The notes under the pieces were generated by a model, which worked only from the letters and a program-made list of their open reading frames with translations, searched no databases and was not told the DNA's origin. This document shows, in pieces, positions 1 through 13,200 of a DNA stretch of 64,000 nt; positions within the stretch are counted from its first letter, which is position 1, and each line of letters opens with the position of its first letter. Source of the DNA: Phytoseiulus persimilis (lineage: Eukaryota; Arthropoda; Arachnida; Mesostigmata; Phytoseiidae); contig CM075103.1 of the NCBI GenBank assembly GCA_037576195.1, forward strand, positions 5,146,001 through 5,210,000, in the 5' to 3' direction. A program made the position numbers and the translations under genes.

Positions 1-1252
1 CAAGGGTCTCTGGTGCCCGGGAGAGCAACGAAAACGGCGCCTTCTCCCTCCCACCGGGTCAGGGAACATCGGCTAGAATTACAGGAATAAAAGCATCAAA
101 TGTACTGATTCGGTACAGGAAAACCATCATCCGGACGAATCCAATCTCCAGAACTGAATCCTGCGCATTCATCCATCGCAATCATTCATCATTGATCGCA
201 TCGCCAATATCGATGTTATTCGAGAGATCATGCTCGATCGAAAGGACCGCCTGGTTTGACAGTCGCGATTGGCTCAAACCGGACCGCAGCTATGACTCGA
301 TCAATTTCGGAGTTTCCTTCACAAGTTGCCGAACTTATAGCTACGGTCAGAGTAGAGCGGAGGGAAATGAAGATCTTTGGGGCGTCGATGTCGAGATTAT
401 ACTTCTCGATGAACTTCAAAAGCTCCACTGGAAAGCTGGAAACGTTGCCCGAGGCTGCTCGATCAGCTGGTGCCCGGGGCGGTCCCCTCGTCCAACTTAT
501 TACGCTACTGATTGCAACTCGGCTTTCTCTGGAAGAATGCATTCAGGACAGCACCGCTGGGCTGAAGATGAGTTCATCCCGCTTCACTAACGGCCCAGGA
601 AAAGGCCCGCCATATTTCGAATTTTGCGCGCCAAGTGTACAGCTGGTGTTCCGCGGGAGGTTTTCTGAACTGCGCTCACGGAACCGCATACCAGCATTCC
701 GCGCGGTCCGTGATGTGTTTCATCCAGCTCTCGATGCCATCACTTCACCCCAAAGTGAGTTCAAGCGCGCTTCTCCTGTTCTGAGATCCTGATGTGAACT
801 CTGGAATGCAGCGGAATCTTTTGCCGCGAACTCGACCAGAGCAAAAGCATCTCCGCAAAGCGACTGGACCGACGTGCCGTCTTCGTCCTCAAATAAAAAT
901 CGAGTCGGTTCCAAGATCACTAACAGTCATAGCTTTGTGAAGTGGAACAGTTGCGCCTTGTAATCCCAGTCGAGACTGTTCGCCTGCTTGGGTATCGGTT
1001 CTCGATGCACTCAGTCACCCGCTGTTGGATACAGAATCCTAACACGGAGGAATGGAAACATCTGATGAGTGTCCACTGGTACACTCTTGTTCTTTAGTCG
1101 TCCTCGGTGGACGAGATCCTAAGCTCCAGCGGCCATAACGTGAGGGGCTACAAATCCCTATTCGGCAAATAGAAAGTTCGTTTTTGTTTTCAGATGAGTT
1201 TGAAGAATCTGATTTAGTTGTAAATGGACTTGGGAGTAGGCTCACCATCACC
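1..1252. other. Region upstream of ATM
   Basis: No intact gene is visible. The minus strand at about 228-920 carries the transposase-like relic listed separately. A splice-acceptor-like run (TTTTGTTTTCAG) ends at 1193 and the ATM frame is open from there to its ATG at 1253, so ATM may have a 5' UTR intron or a short upstream exon. I see no clear TATA box. Confidence 0.4.
228..920 (-). pseudogene. Decayed hAT-type transposase (dimerisation region)
   Basis: One minus-strand frame runs through 920-720 and 542-228 with in-frame stops at about 720 and 543. The second part contains IFISLRSTLTVAISSATCE, preceded by LLKFIEKYNL. This follows the pattern of the C-terminal hAT dimerisation domain of ZMYM1/TTF-type transposases (an aliphatic leader, then LR..LT..(I/V)(S/T).A(S/T).E). 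The usual R-S-F-S-K after the glutamate is degraded to G-N-S-E-I. No zinc finger or catalytic core was recognised, so this is at best the last third of an element. The family assignment rests on one motif and is tentative. Confidence 0.35.
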
Positions 1253-4200
1253 ATGCAGTCGGCGCGGGATCTTCGTCAATGCCTGGTGGACGCGCGCGAT
1301 CTTAAAACTCTCAAAGGACGGAAAGTAAGTCGTTCCATCGTTCCACTGCACAGAGAGCATATTTAGAACGATCGTGATGACACTGAAGCTTTTGTTATCG
1401 TTTCAGGAAGCTCTAGAGAAATGCATCGTTTACTTGAAACGTCCAGTACTACAGAACGTCTTGGACTCCGCCGAGGTCACCGGGGGCAATTTGAGTTGGG
1501 ATGACATAATTGATTTTGTCGATGTTCTCGTGAAACAGACTCTGCAGAAGAAGAGCAATGCCAAAGACACCCTTGGAATCCGTGAAGAACGCGAAGCTGC
1601 CTTGAATCTTTTCGACCTGCTCGTGACTCTCAGCATTCGAAGTTCGTAATTCTTTCCTGCTCACCTTCGCTATTCTCATGCTAAACGAATCGAGATAGTG
1701 GATTATGTTTTTTTGAAACATACTATTGGTTGACTGTTCTTGTCTGTCTCTGAAGAGGCCGGACGCGTTCGCGCTGAAGAGGTTATCCGTGTGATTACAC
1801 CGATTTTACATGAAAGAGACAATCGGCCCCTCGTGGGTCGTCAACTTCTGAGAATTCTCAAACAACTCCTCCGTGCACCACACCATCGGGCGAACGTCTC
1901 CTCCGAGATGTACAACGGTCTCATAAAACTACACACTGCGTTCATAAAGTGGGTGCCGTGGGCAGGAACCGCCTCATATCATGTTTTTTCGTCCGAAATA
2001 TGGTCGGTGAAAGAGGCTTCTCAAGCTATTACCGCCCTCGTTTCAGTCAAACTGCAGTTTTTAACCCTGGTGAAGTTGCTGAGATGTTACACGCCGTCGT
2101 CAAGGCTGCGATAAACTTCGCCGAAGTAGATATCGCGAAATGCTCGCAATTCCTCGAGAGTATCATCGGAAAACTCATGTCTACGTGAGTATTGTTTTTT
2201 GAGGCAACGATTCCCGGGAAGTATTTACCCGAATCTCCGGCTCTCAAAGTGGCGAATTTCGTGGGGCGCGATGGTTATCGTCCGGCTTCGCATTCCAGAC
2301 GAGAACTGGCATCCACGGTGCTGATGGTCCACGTTCTGGGCATTTGGCGTTTGCTTTTCGAAAACTACGGCGAGGAATACCCCGCGACGTTCGCGAAGTT
2401 GGCGAACATGTTCCTCCTGCACACGGCGAGAGCTTGTCACGACAACAAAGATAACCAGCTGGTAAGGGAATTTCGAGGACGGCCTCATTCGAGGGAAAGC
2501 GTTGGTCATTGCGTGCTGAATAAATGGGATCGACTCGCATCTTCAGGAAGTTATGCTGTTCCTAATTGGAGGACAAGTTCACCTGGTGGAGGAAAATACA
2601 TCCGCATGCTACATCCTGGAATGGGTGGCCGATATCACGGAGAAAGCCCTCCGAGGAGCTCGTCTCAAACCGGCTTCCTCGCTTTCGCAAGCTTTAGCGA
2701 CGGCATGGACGCGCTGCACCAAGCACCTCATGACAACCGAAGACAGGTATGTTGCTTTTTCTCAAACTGGGACGGGAAGTAACAGCGTGCGGTGTGATTT
2801 CGACCCCGACTCGGTCCCCTCTATTCCGAGCGACCTCGAAGCCTCAATATGTCTGTTCTCGCGGCGAACAAGAGAAAATGTTCGAATTTAATGCTGATTC
2901 GGCACAAACTCGGCAAAGCTTTCGTTCCCAAAGCACGCATTCTGCGAACGGGGTTCCTTCCGCCGCTGCTAGGCCGAGCTACCAGACTGAACTAGAGAGC
3001 GGACACACTCCGAGAAAAAAAACGAGATCTGTGATGATATCTCCACCTTGTTGAGTGAACTCAGCGGATCGCTACAAAGCAGGGGCTGAAGACTCCAATG
3101 AGCAAGCTTGACTCGAACCTCTGACGTGGTCACGACAGTGAGAAAGGCGGGGTGGAAGAAGCGAGCAGCCGAATGTTAACGGTTCAGACACGAGTGGAAT
3201 CCTCTTCTTACTGAAACTATTCCTTGCATGCAAGATGCTCCCTGAACCGTTCGTCTGACTCCCTCTTCTCGTCGAGCGAATCGGCGAGTTCTTCGGTGTC
3301 GTCATCGAAGAGAATCAAGCTGGCCGCGTACGAGATTGGTATTGCGCCCGCTTTCGAGAACTACCGTGCATCCAAGGATTCCGACGCAGCCGTGTTCTGG
3401 TAGGCTTTTTCCGTAGAACAGCTTCCGAAACCCCTGTTCTGCCTAGTTTTGGTCTTAATTTCACTGAGTTCAGCTCCAAAACGGATGACTGATCGATATC
3501 GGCCCCTTTTCGACAGGCTGAGCATCGTGAAGAACTACCTGGACGAATGCCGTACGACAGTTACTTCCGCAACCTGTCGTAAGCTCCTGAAAGAAGTCTG
3601 CTCCGATGTGTTCCAGCGAGCTCCTGAAGTGCGGCCGTTCCTGCTCGACGTCATGAGCTCGTTGTTGGTTTTCGATCCGATCAGCGAGGTTCCTCCGCAC
3701 GTGACGGACATCCTCGTTCGTTCTCTAGACGCAAACCAATGCGTTGAACGCGTCTACCATATCATCGGCCACTTCATAAAGTCAAGCGCAAACATAGGGC
3801 CTTTGAGGGGGAATCTCTTCAAGTTGCATCATGAGAAGAACTATCGGGGTCTCTTGGTTCTGAAAGAGCTCTGCATCAACAATCAGATAATCTCGGAACG
3901 TAACCGATTCGTCGAATGGGCGTTCGATCTCCAAACGGATCAATTGGGGCTGAAAGCCAACGTCATCGTGGCACTCAGTCTTAAGAGAACTTCGTGCGCT
4001 TTTGAGGGACGACAAATCAGCGTGGAGTGCCTCCCAGATGCCGTCGAGTTGATCTGCCATCGACTCGACTGCCTGAACTCGAACAGCCGTCAGTTTGTCT
4101 ATGTGTCGATGCTGTACATTCTCAAGCTTCTACACGTCCGTAACCCTCCAGTAATGCTCGAACCCTTCATGGTGAGCACGCATGAGCATTTCCTGGCAGC

Positions 4201-7200
4201 CATGCGTCCAACCGCCAATCACAAAGTGCCTGACGAGGAACTTTGTTGTGCCATTGAAATCCTGGAAGATTGCCGCAGCCAGTCGACGAAACGGGATCTA
4301 AAGTTCAATTTCGACCCTCTCTTGGAGTTAGTTGTCGCCGAACTCAAGTCCGACTACTTGAAGGATGGCATTCTGGAGCTGACGGATGTTGACGATGACG
4401 GGGGCCACGAGGGTGAGTTGTCGATTCGCGACAGTCAGAGTGAGCTCGAGGCTCGATCGGAATAGTAGAGGACCTCACTTTTTCCAGGCGACTTCGGTGA
4501 GCTGCAACAAGACAATCGCTTGGAGCGGGCCTCGAAATTGTGCAACTTTTTCTCGCTCCATACTTTGCTCAGATGCGAGTCTTTGGGGGAGCACGCACAG
4601 TGCGAGGCTGAAACGCGTATGCTCGAGTTCCTGACGGGTCTCAGGGGCTTCAGGGAAGAAAGTTTGAAGAGCGCACTGCTCACAAGAGTACTAGTTCAGC
4701 TTGTAGGTCCGTTCCTTCAAGGTCGGGACGTGTGTAGCTCGAGGTCGGAGTCTCTTCTGATTCTCGTTGGAAACATGCTTTTGTGAGTTCAGCCTAGAAC
4801 GATTGTGTACACGACACATCCATGTACATATATCGTGTACACACATGTTTGTGACTTTAATATTTCCTCATAGGACCCAACTCGAGCTTGTTTACAACAA
4901 GCCTAATCTCGTAGAGATGATTCTGCCGTCGATTCAGAATTTCTTCCGTTCCGCCGCGACGGGCTCCTCAAACTCACGAATAGAGCTAGCTGCGACCGCT
5001 AGAAGATTGTTACGTCGTCTGGTCTGCGGTTCCCGAGAGTTCCAGAGCTGCAACGTCGCCCTTGGCAAGGCTGTCGTGGGGATCTTATCAGCGACCGCGG
5101 ACTTGGACCCTCAGAAAGAATGGTTATTCTCTGAGCCTTCGGGAGGCCGGTGCAAAAAGACCGGTTGTGTTGAGCTGCTTATCCAGTACACCGGCTGTCA
5201 AGAATTTCACGTGCGACGAGAAGCGTTCAAGAATGTCGCTAAACTGTTCGAGGGTACAAAGTACGGAACCGCTCAAAAGCGCCGGTTCCTCGATCTCTTG
5301 TTCGATGCGTGTGGTGGTTTTCTGCTGGAAACTAGAAAAGTAAGTCTCCTGGAACCAGGCTCACGACTCTCTGTGTATCGGATCGTCCTGTCCTCTGGCA
5401 GCGTGCGATGAAAAGTTTTGATCACCTCCGCTGAAAGAAGTCTCTGGTCGTAGATAATAGTGGGAGAGTCGTTTCGCAGGAATCCGCCGCGAAAAGAAAC
5501 GCTCTTTCCTCAAAAACTTCAACACCGCTTCCGGAAGACTGCCTCCGGGAGAAGGAAGAAACCGGTCTCAAAGTCTTCTCTGAGACATTGAAGCACATAT
5601 GGACTGCGGACTCGAAACTGCGAGGCTTGGCGCTGGCTAACTGCTTGCGGCTGTGGAAGGCGGGTTCTTTCGACACAGGGCAACTATCCAGGGCCCTGAA
5701 ATCTCTCGGAGACCTGACTGCAGTCTTCGAAGAACACTTGCGAGAGGCTCTTGAAATTTGGCACAAGCGTTTCCTATCGCGAATCGATCTCAGAGACGCA
5801 CAGCAATCCCTACCCTACGAGCTCTTCGGGGACTTTCAACTCTTCCAAAAGTCAGTCTTCCTGGGTCGCGGAGCGAGGAACTCTTATAGCCAACGGTTCT
5901 GAGCTCGATATGTTGGGGAGCGAGAAGGGCTCTCGAGAATGGGAATAGCAGAAATCTATCATCGTTCTGGAGTGTTATCCCAACAACCGTGCCTCATTTT
6001 GCAGCCAGTTCGGTCATATCCTGACACCTACTCTGTTGATCCTGGGGAACAAGGATGCCAATCGCCATATTCGAGAGAACTTAGCTGGTAGGTTACCGGA
6101 GTATTTCACTCCAACGGCGGTGAGCTGTCTGCTACTTCAAGGAGAGGAGTTGGAGTTTTTCGTAGAAGTAACCAAATCTTTGGATGTTTCGAAACTCTTG
6201 ACGGAGTACCTGGTTCCGATATACACCGCTGTGCTCCTCTCTGCGGAAAGCAGGTGAGGACAGTTTCTGTTCCATTCCCTCAAACTGCCGCGTGCATACA
6301 TGGCGATAAGTTGATGGTCCGTCAGTCTGTCCTGAATGCCGCTTCTTCTCAAGGAACTTGGTTGAAGATACCGTTACCTTCCCGGAAGAAACAATCCGGA
6401 AAGCTCTGAAGTCCATAACAGCTCTGATCCATAAGGGAAAGAGTTGCCAGTCATGGGAGCTGTTCAACGACAACAAAATCTGCAAAACCCTGCCAACAAA
6501 AATCGTGGCTAATGTCTTCGCGTCCTTGGAGAAGCAGAATGACAGGTGGGATGGATGCGGAACTTCGCAGCGGAATGCCCAAAGAAAACATTCGCTCATC
6601 AGTGTACGCTTCATTCATTCCTCTTGCTCTCAGAGACCGAATCGTATGCATCACCAAGCTCCTGGCCGATCACCTCATCGGACCTCTGGCCGAGTCAGAA
6701 CTCGGTGCAGCTTACTGTAACACCGCATTCACCATGGTCCTCCAGAGAACCGCATCGCTCATGCTTGATAACCCGACGGACGACTACGTACGCTCACAAT
6801 GTGTTCCGATTGTTGAGCGATTCTTGAATCTGGACATTGATCTTACCTTTCTGGTGGCGCCAATCCTGGCAATCATTGGCCGTTTCAACGACGAAAATCT
6901 GGCTCGACAATTCTTTCAAAAATTCGGGGCAATCACCGATGTTGTTATCAGCAGGCCCCCCGGTCTCAAAGAATCTCTAAAAGTCGACCAAATAACGACC
7001 CTCGTGAGTTGAACTCCCTCCACTCACCACCCACATCTCCTGACAGAAGTTCCACAGCTTTTTATCGACTCAGCTGACTTGAGAACGGGTTTCGTTGCAG
7101 TTACAGAGCGTGCATTTTTACCTCCTGTGGGATGAATCCGTACACCCTGTCCGCCTGCTGACCCAGATGCTATCCCACCCTGCTGTCAAGGAAGTGTTGA

Positions 7201-10200
7201 AGGCCACTCCCAAAGACGAAGGGCTCAAAATGCATGCCGAAGATATAACGATCGACAACTATCCCGGTTACGTGATACTCTCGACTCTTCTCCACCGGAT
7301 CAAAACTCGGACGAAGGAGGTATGTGCCACCGAGTGGTATTATACCGAGTTTGCAGCAGAACTGGGCATGATAATAATCATTATCATTATGATTTATAAC
7401 ATGATGATTTAGACAATCATAACTCGGTTATGATTCATGTGATGATGATGATTCGGATGACCATAACTCGATAATGATTATCAATCATAATCGAGTGATG
7501 ATTATCAGTCATTTCCAAAGTCAAAAATCACCCCCAAAGAAGTATGGTCGGAATGATCCCAGAATCACGTCCATGTACCCCGGTCCCCCACAAACCTCCT
7601 GTGCGTGTCATTCTTCCACCGGGTGTTTGACTGTACCAGAAATAATCATAATCATAACTTGATTATTATTGCTAATCATATCCATGATTATAATCACGAT
7701 TCATAATTATAATGAAGTTATTTGGATGATCATAATCATGATTATGATTATGCTCAACTCTGGTTTTGAGCAACGAGCTTTCTGCGTCCCCTCTCACCTC
7801 GACGGTTCGCGAAATCTATCTCGACTTTCTGGAGGTTCGGTACTTGATCGAGCGAAACAGTTCCAGGAAACTTTCGAGACTCTACCGTGTTTAGAAACGC
7901 TCGGGAAAATACCTTTCCGATCTTGGACACTGCGGCCTTTCCTCGACGAATTCGGCGACCGGGACCTCATTCATCTGAGCGATTCCAGCCGCGGAATCAT
8001 CGTTTCGTTCGCAGAACAAAGGATAGTGGAGCGCCTGATGATTTCGCTCCTCTCCGGCTCGAAGTTCCCGCAAGTCATCGTGGAGTGCCTCCAGGAGGTT
8101 TTCCACACCGATCTTGGCTGCGAGATCGCGTCCTCGATGGATCCCGAGAGGAGCTCGTTCCACGATCTCCTCCTAGCGTTTGTGTCACGTTCGCAGAAGA
8201 GACTGCCTCAGCTGAACAACGACTCGCAAGAAGCGACACCGGATATGACCGTGGTGGGCAAACACATCGGGAAACCAAAATGGATTCAACGAGTCACGAT
8301 TCTCCTCTTGAAAATTTCCATCGATCCGTTCCTGAAGGCTGTTCTGCCCATCTGCGATCTGGACCCCGATTTCTGCGCGTGAGTCCCCCCCCCCTCCCCT
8401 CTCCTTCGAACTAGGTTGCGAACTAGAACTGTCTAGGTTGCGTCGTTCGACACAATCCCATGTATGGTGATGTCTATTTCTCTTATTGAATCCCTCAGCG
8501 ACATCTTCCCCCTGATTTTGTTCTGTGTGCACAACAAGAGAAATGGGGGCTCGACGGTGCAGGAGATCCTCAACGGCGCCCTGGATGTCACAACCAGCAA
8601 GTCGGAAATCAGCAGCGAAGAGAAAAAGGATTTGACGATGCTTGTGAAATACGTCTGCCTGCTCCATCTGCATGAGGAGAGCTTTGAACACGTGGATCTT
8701 CTGGTCGTCGCTCGAGCAGCGTCCTTGTGCAATCTTCCTGAAGCGGCCCTTTTGCTCCTGAGCCTCTGGTGGGATCGAGTGAATATGAAAGAAGGAAAAT
8801 CGGCCCCGGTTGCGTTCCATGAGTACAACGGCTCAGCGAATCTGCTCCTGGTTCAGGTAGGAGAACTTCGCGTCAATCGGTAACTTGTATGAAATGGAGA
8901 AACGGTACGAATATGGATCTCGATACTTGAACGCAAACCACTGGCACCCTAGGAGATTCTTGTGAAATCTTGCCAAGTGCTGGGAGTTCGCGACAACCTC
9001 TTGGGTTGTTTCTCCATTCGAGCGAATGATGACATCGTTCGTCGGGCACTCGGAGAACCTTTCAACCACCTGGAAATTCTATTCCAACGAGGAGAGTTCG
9101 ATGCTTTGAAGAACATCGTGCAGGGCCAGCAAGCATCGATATCGGAAGATGATTTCGAAAAGTACTCTGTCGACTGCGCCTTCCGTCTTGGTCAATGGGA
9201 TGAACTGTGCGTATGCCTCCAATCGTGTCGTATATCAGTCGTTCTTCGTTCAAACTGGATATACGTACTTAGACTGCTTGATGAACAGAGCCCTTGATAG
9301 ATTCGGAGGGAAATTCCCCACAGATCGTCGAAAACTACGAACTTCCGTAAACTGACCATGGTGGCGCTGGATAGCATCACGAGCTTTGACTCAGTTCTGG
9401 CCAAGGATGCCACTGTCTCAATGACGAAGAGCCTATTATCGATGGCTTCTGAAGCCAACCTCAATGTATCTTCTGCGGCATCTGCGTTCTTGATGCGAGT
9501 CGATCAGCTGAGACTCGTCGATGACTTCCGCGAATCGAAGACATCTTCGGATGTGCCGCTCACGGGAAGCGCGTGGCAGAGTTTCGTTGATAAGTCGTTG
9601 GATAGGTTGTCCAAGGGGGCGCCCTTCGGAGTAACCGAGGAATACCACTGGATAGCGACTCTCATTTTCAGGTTCGTTCACTTAATTACTTCAAAAAATC
9701 ATTAGATACGAGTGAAATAGATCCGATGAATACATGATAGCTGGAGATTGAGTGAGGGAGACAGGAAGATTGTAGGGAGATGATTACCCCGAGTTCATTC
9801 CCTAGGACGATCCCTCAAACGGAAATCGCGGACCACATATTGAATTATGGTAGTCGAGCCGTTCAGAACTCCAGTTTCAATTTGGCGAAAGCCGCCCTTC
9901 TTCAACTGTCATCTCTCAGGAACGCGAAAGAGCATTTCGTTTTTCTAGAGGCGGCGATTCAGGCTCAAATGGTTCGTGGCTGGATCTCCGATCAGAAAAC
10001 TTGTAGAATATCGATTTCGTTCCTTTCGTATGGGACGTAGAAGACTTTTTCTCCCAAATATTCACGACGGACTCTTTTATTCTCCTATTTCTGCAGGATG
10101 TGGGGAATATCATGACAGAACAGTTGAGTGGAAGACTCGTCGATCTCCTGAGAAATTCGAGAGATTCCAAAAAGCTTCACGCGCGAGCGCTCCTGCTCCG

Positions 10201-13200
10201 TGGGAGGGTTCTCTCCGAAACGAAGAAAGCTACACCTCTGCAAATAGCTGACACTTACTTCAAGCCGGTGAGTGCACGCGTCCGAACCGAAAACCATGTC
10301 TGGAGAATAACTCCGGCATGTCACTCGCGGAATCAATTTCGACTGATGCTAGCCTCCGGAAATTTCGGACCCAGGAAGAGCAAATTAGACTTCGTGTGCT
10401 TGGTCATGATCGCCTGTATCAGAGCACCGATGACACCGATGACGACCACAGCGAACGCGAAACGTTTCTGTCGTACGAAAACTTGAATGTAGCATCCGGC
10501 GACTCTGTGGGGCTGCTCCTTGAGCTCCTTGGCGACGAGGGCGCAGCTACGGAGGGCCTCGTAGTTATAGTCGGGCTTGTTCCAATCACTCGAGTTCCAC
10601 ATTCCGCAACAATGTTGTCTCGTTTGATAACGGATCATTTCGTTGAGCGACGCGCGATCGCCGTTCCTGGTGCGCTCCACGAGCTCCGTGAAGTAGGTCC
10701 GGTAGCCTTCTGACAGGCTGTCGCGGACCAGGAGCCCGCACCCGAGTCCAGCGGACAGCAGCAAAGTGAGGACGATGAGGGCACTGTATAAACTGATCAA
10801 ACTCTTGCGACCGGAGGTCACTAACATAAACCCGATCAAACTGAAACTCTGCAACGAGATTCCGGCCGCTAGCAGAAGCAGCGAGTTGAGATGATCCGGC
10901 GAGTGGAGGTCACTGGCGTACCGAAAAGCTGATATCGATATGAATACCGAACCGGCGGTCAGGGGCAGAATCCCCAGAACGTGCCCACTCCACGGTACGT
11001 ACGTCGCCATGGCACACTCCGTCGTTTTGAATGGCTCCCCTGTCGATCGCGTTCTGTGAACCGGCTCGTGGTTGGCGAGCCACCAAGGGTCAAACCGAGA
11101 GACTGAGAATCATGTCGACGATGTTGACTCAATAAAATAATTCCACCGTACCGCGCTTTTCAAGGGCGGTGACTCACTTTCGGGCATAGTAGTCCAGTCG
11201 GAGCTGAATCGAAAAGAGACATTGTCATAATAAATGATCTAGAGGCATCGCAGGGCCAGGCAGCACGGACGGACGGTCGGTCGGTCAGGCGACCGCTTTC
11301 GACTCTCGCACTGTTCGCCCGGGAACAACGGTAACGAACCTTTCGGACGTTTCAGGCGGTCGAGATCCTGCAGTCTCATGGGGATGAACTTCTCGACGAG
11401 CGTATCAAAGCTTATCGAGAACTCGCGAGTTTCGCGGACGAGTGCTCTCAGGGGCTCGCGTCGTACTTCAGCTCACCAGCGTTCCAGGACGACACGCAGT
11501 ATTTGGCCAAGGAGATGAACATCAGAGAAGGTGCAGCACACTTGGAGGATCAAGACATTCGAAACACCAAGGCAGGTGGAAGTTTTGAAGTGCAACCTTT
11601 CTTCTCGGGTTCCACACGTTTTCACCCCTCTCCGCGGCCCCGATCCGTTCTCGAACCTCGCAAAACCCCGCAGAGTATATTTCCAGATGATGCTGCGCGA
11701 CATCGATCATCTGAAAGGACAGATCCAGGACAAGAAAGACAACCTCGCGAGTTTTACATTAAGCGCTCTGAAAAACTACATCCAGATCCTCCGGCTGTCA
11801 GACGATCAGAATACGAAGTATCGGGTGTTCTCACTCTGGTATTCTCATAAGGACGATCCCGACATTTCTAAGATCCTACAAAAAACTATGAACGAGCTCA
11901 CTTCGGACAACGGAACCTTGCCTGTTCACGGATTCACCGACATGTTCTATCAGTTGGCCGCGTGTATGGGTGAGTTGCGCAAAGATCCGCTCGTGTCCAA
12001 GCGGTTGGGGCGATGCGTCTGGGAGCGCTTTCGTGTGTCTTACAACTGAGGCAAATATCTTGCAGCGGTCCGATCGAACAAACGGCCAGACGACGAGTTC
12101 CAGAGACAGCTCCAGCAGCTGGTGGTTCGGCTCTGTCGAACTCACCCCCATCATTGCGTCCCGACCCTGCTGCTGCTGGCGAACCCTCGGTTGGGCCGTC
12201 AATCTGGCAACAAAGTTGACCTCAGGACGAAGCTTGAAGAGCTCGAAGAACGAGGGAGAGCAGCGAAGAAAATCCTGGGTTCGTGTTCTGAATAATCGTG
12301 TTCCCCTATACCACGAGACGCCTCCTCTTCGCCCCGGCAAGATCAGCTCGAACTGTTTTTTCCCGCAGATCTCTTGAGCACCACTCCAAAGATGAAATCG
12401 TACATCACCTGTCTGACAACCCTCGCGGCTGCTTACGCGGAACTATCCGCGGACACCTCTGTCGCGCAAGGGAAAGGCGCGATTCCACCCCAGACTTCTC
12501 TGATATCCAAAACCAAACACTTCCAAGAGCTGCCGATCCTCACCGAGGATCTAGCAGTGAGCCCAGACGGGAATTATGACGGTATTGAAACCGTGAGTAT
12601 CCCGACTAGACATCATATTCCGTAGTACGGAGTACGGCAATTGAATTTCCGTACCGGCCCAGTACGGCAATTCAATTTCCGTACTTCCTGGTACGGAAAT
12701 TCATTTTCGCCGCCCCGGTACGGAAAATGAATTGCCGTACTGGGCCGGTACGGAAATTCAATTGCCGTACTCCGTACTACCGAAAATGATGTCTAATCCC
12801 GACCGACTGTTTTCGTCTCCACGGAGTGGACGGCACCGATCGAAAAAAAATAATTCCCCTTCCTTAGCCCTGGCTCTACAACCATGAACTCTCGAGAGTT
12901 CTGAAGAACCTTATCTCACCCGCAGATTAGGGACTTCATTCGGCAGTACGAAATTTGTGCGGGTCTCTCTCGACCGAAAAAACTCCAGGTCCGCGGCAGC
13001 AAAGGTGGATCGTTCTCTCAACTGCTGAAGGGCAAAGACGATTTGAGGCAGGATGCTGTCATGCAACAACTCTTCAAGGAAGTGAGTACCGTCGTCACCA
13101 GAGCGTCTCCCTCCGATGTTGGGGAATCGGTTTCAAACTTCAAACTTACGCCTATTCGGTTTTCGAGGTCTCCAAGCTACACTCGGACGATAACCAGTTC

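Noticed and set aside
2185..2203. Apparent 19-bp intron in ATM after GTGAGT
   Set aside because: The frame only resumes correctly if the acceptor is the CAG at 2296-2298, giving a normal 114-bp intron.
6546..6570. Apparent 25-bp intron in ATM
   Set aside because: The pyrimidine-rich acceptor at 6631-6633 gives an 88-bp intron with the right phase.
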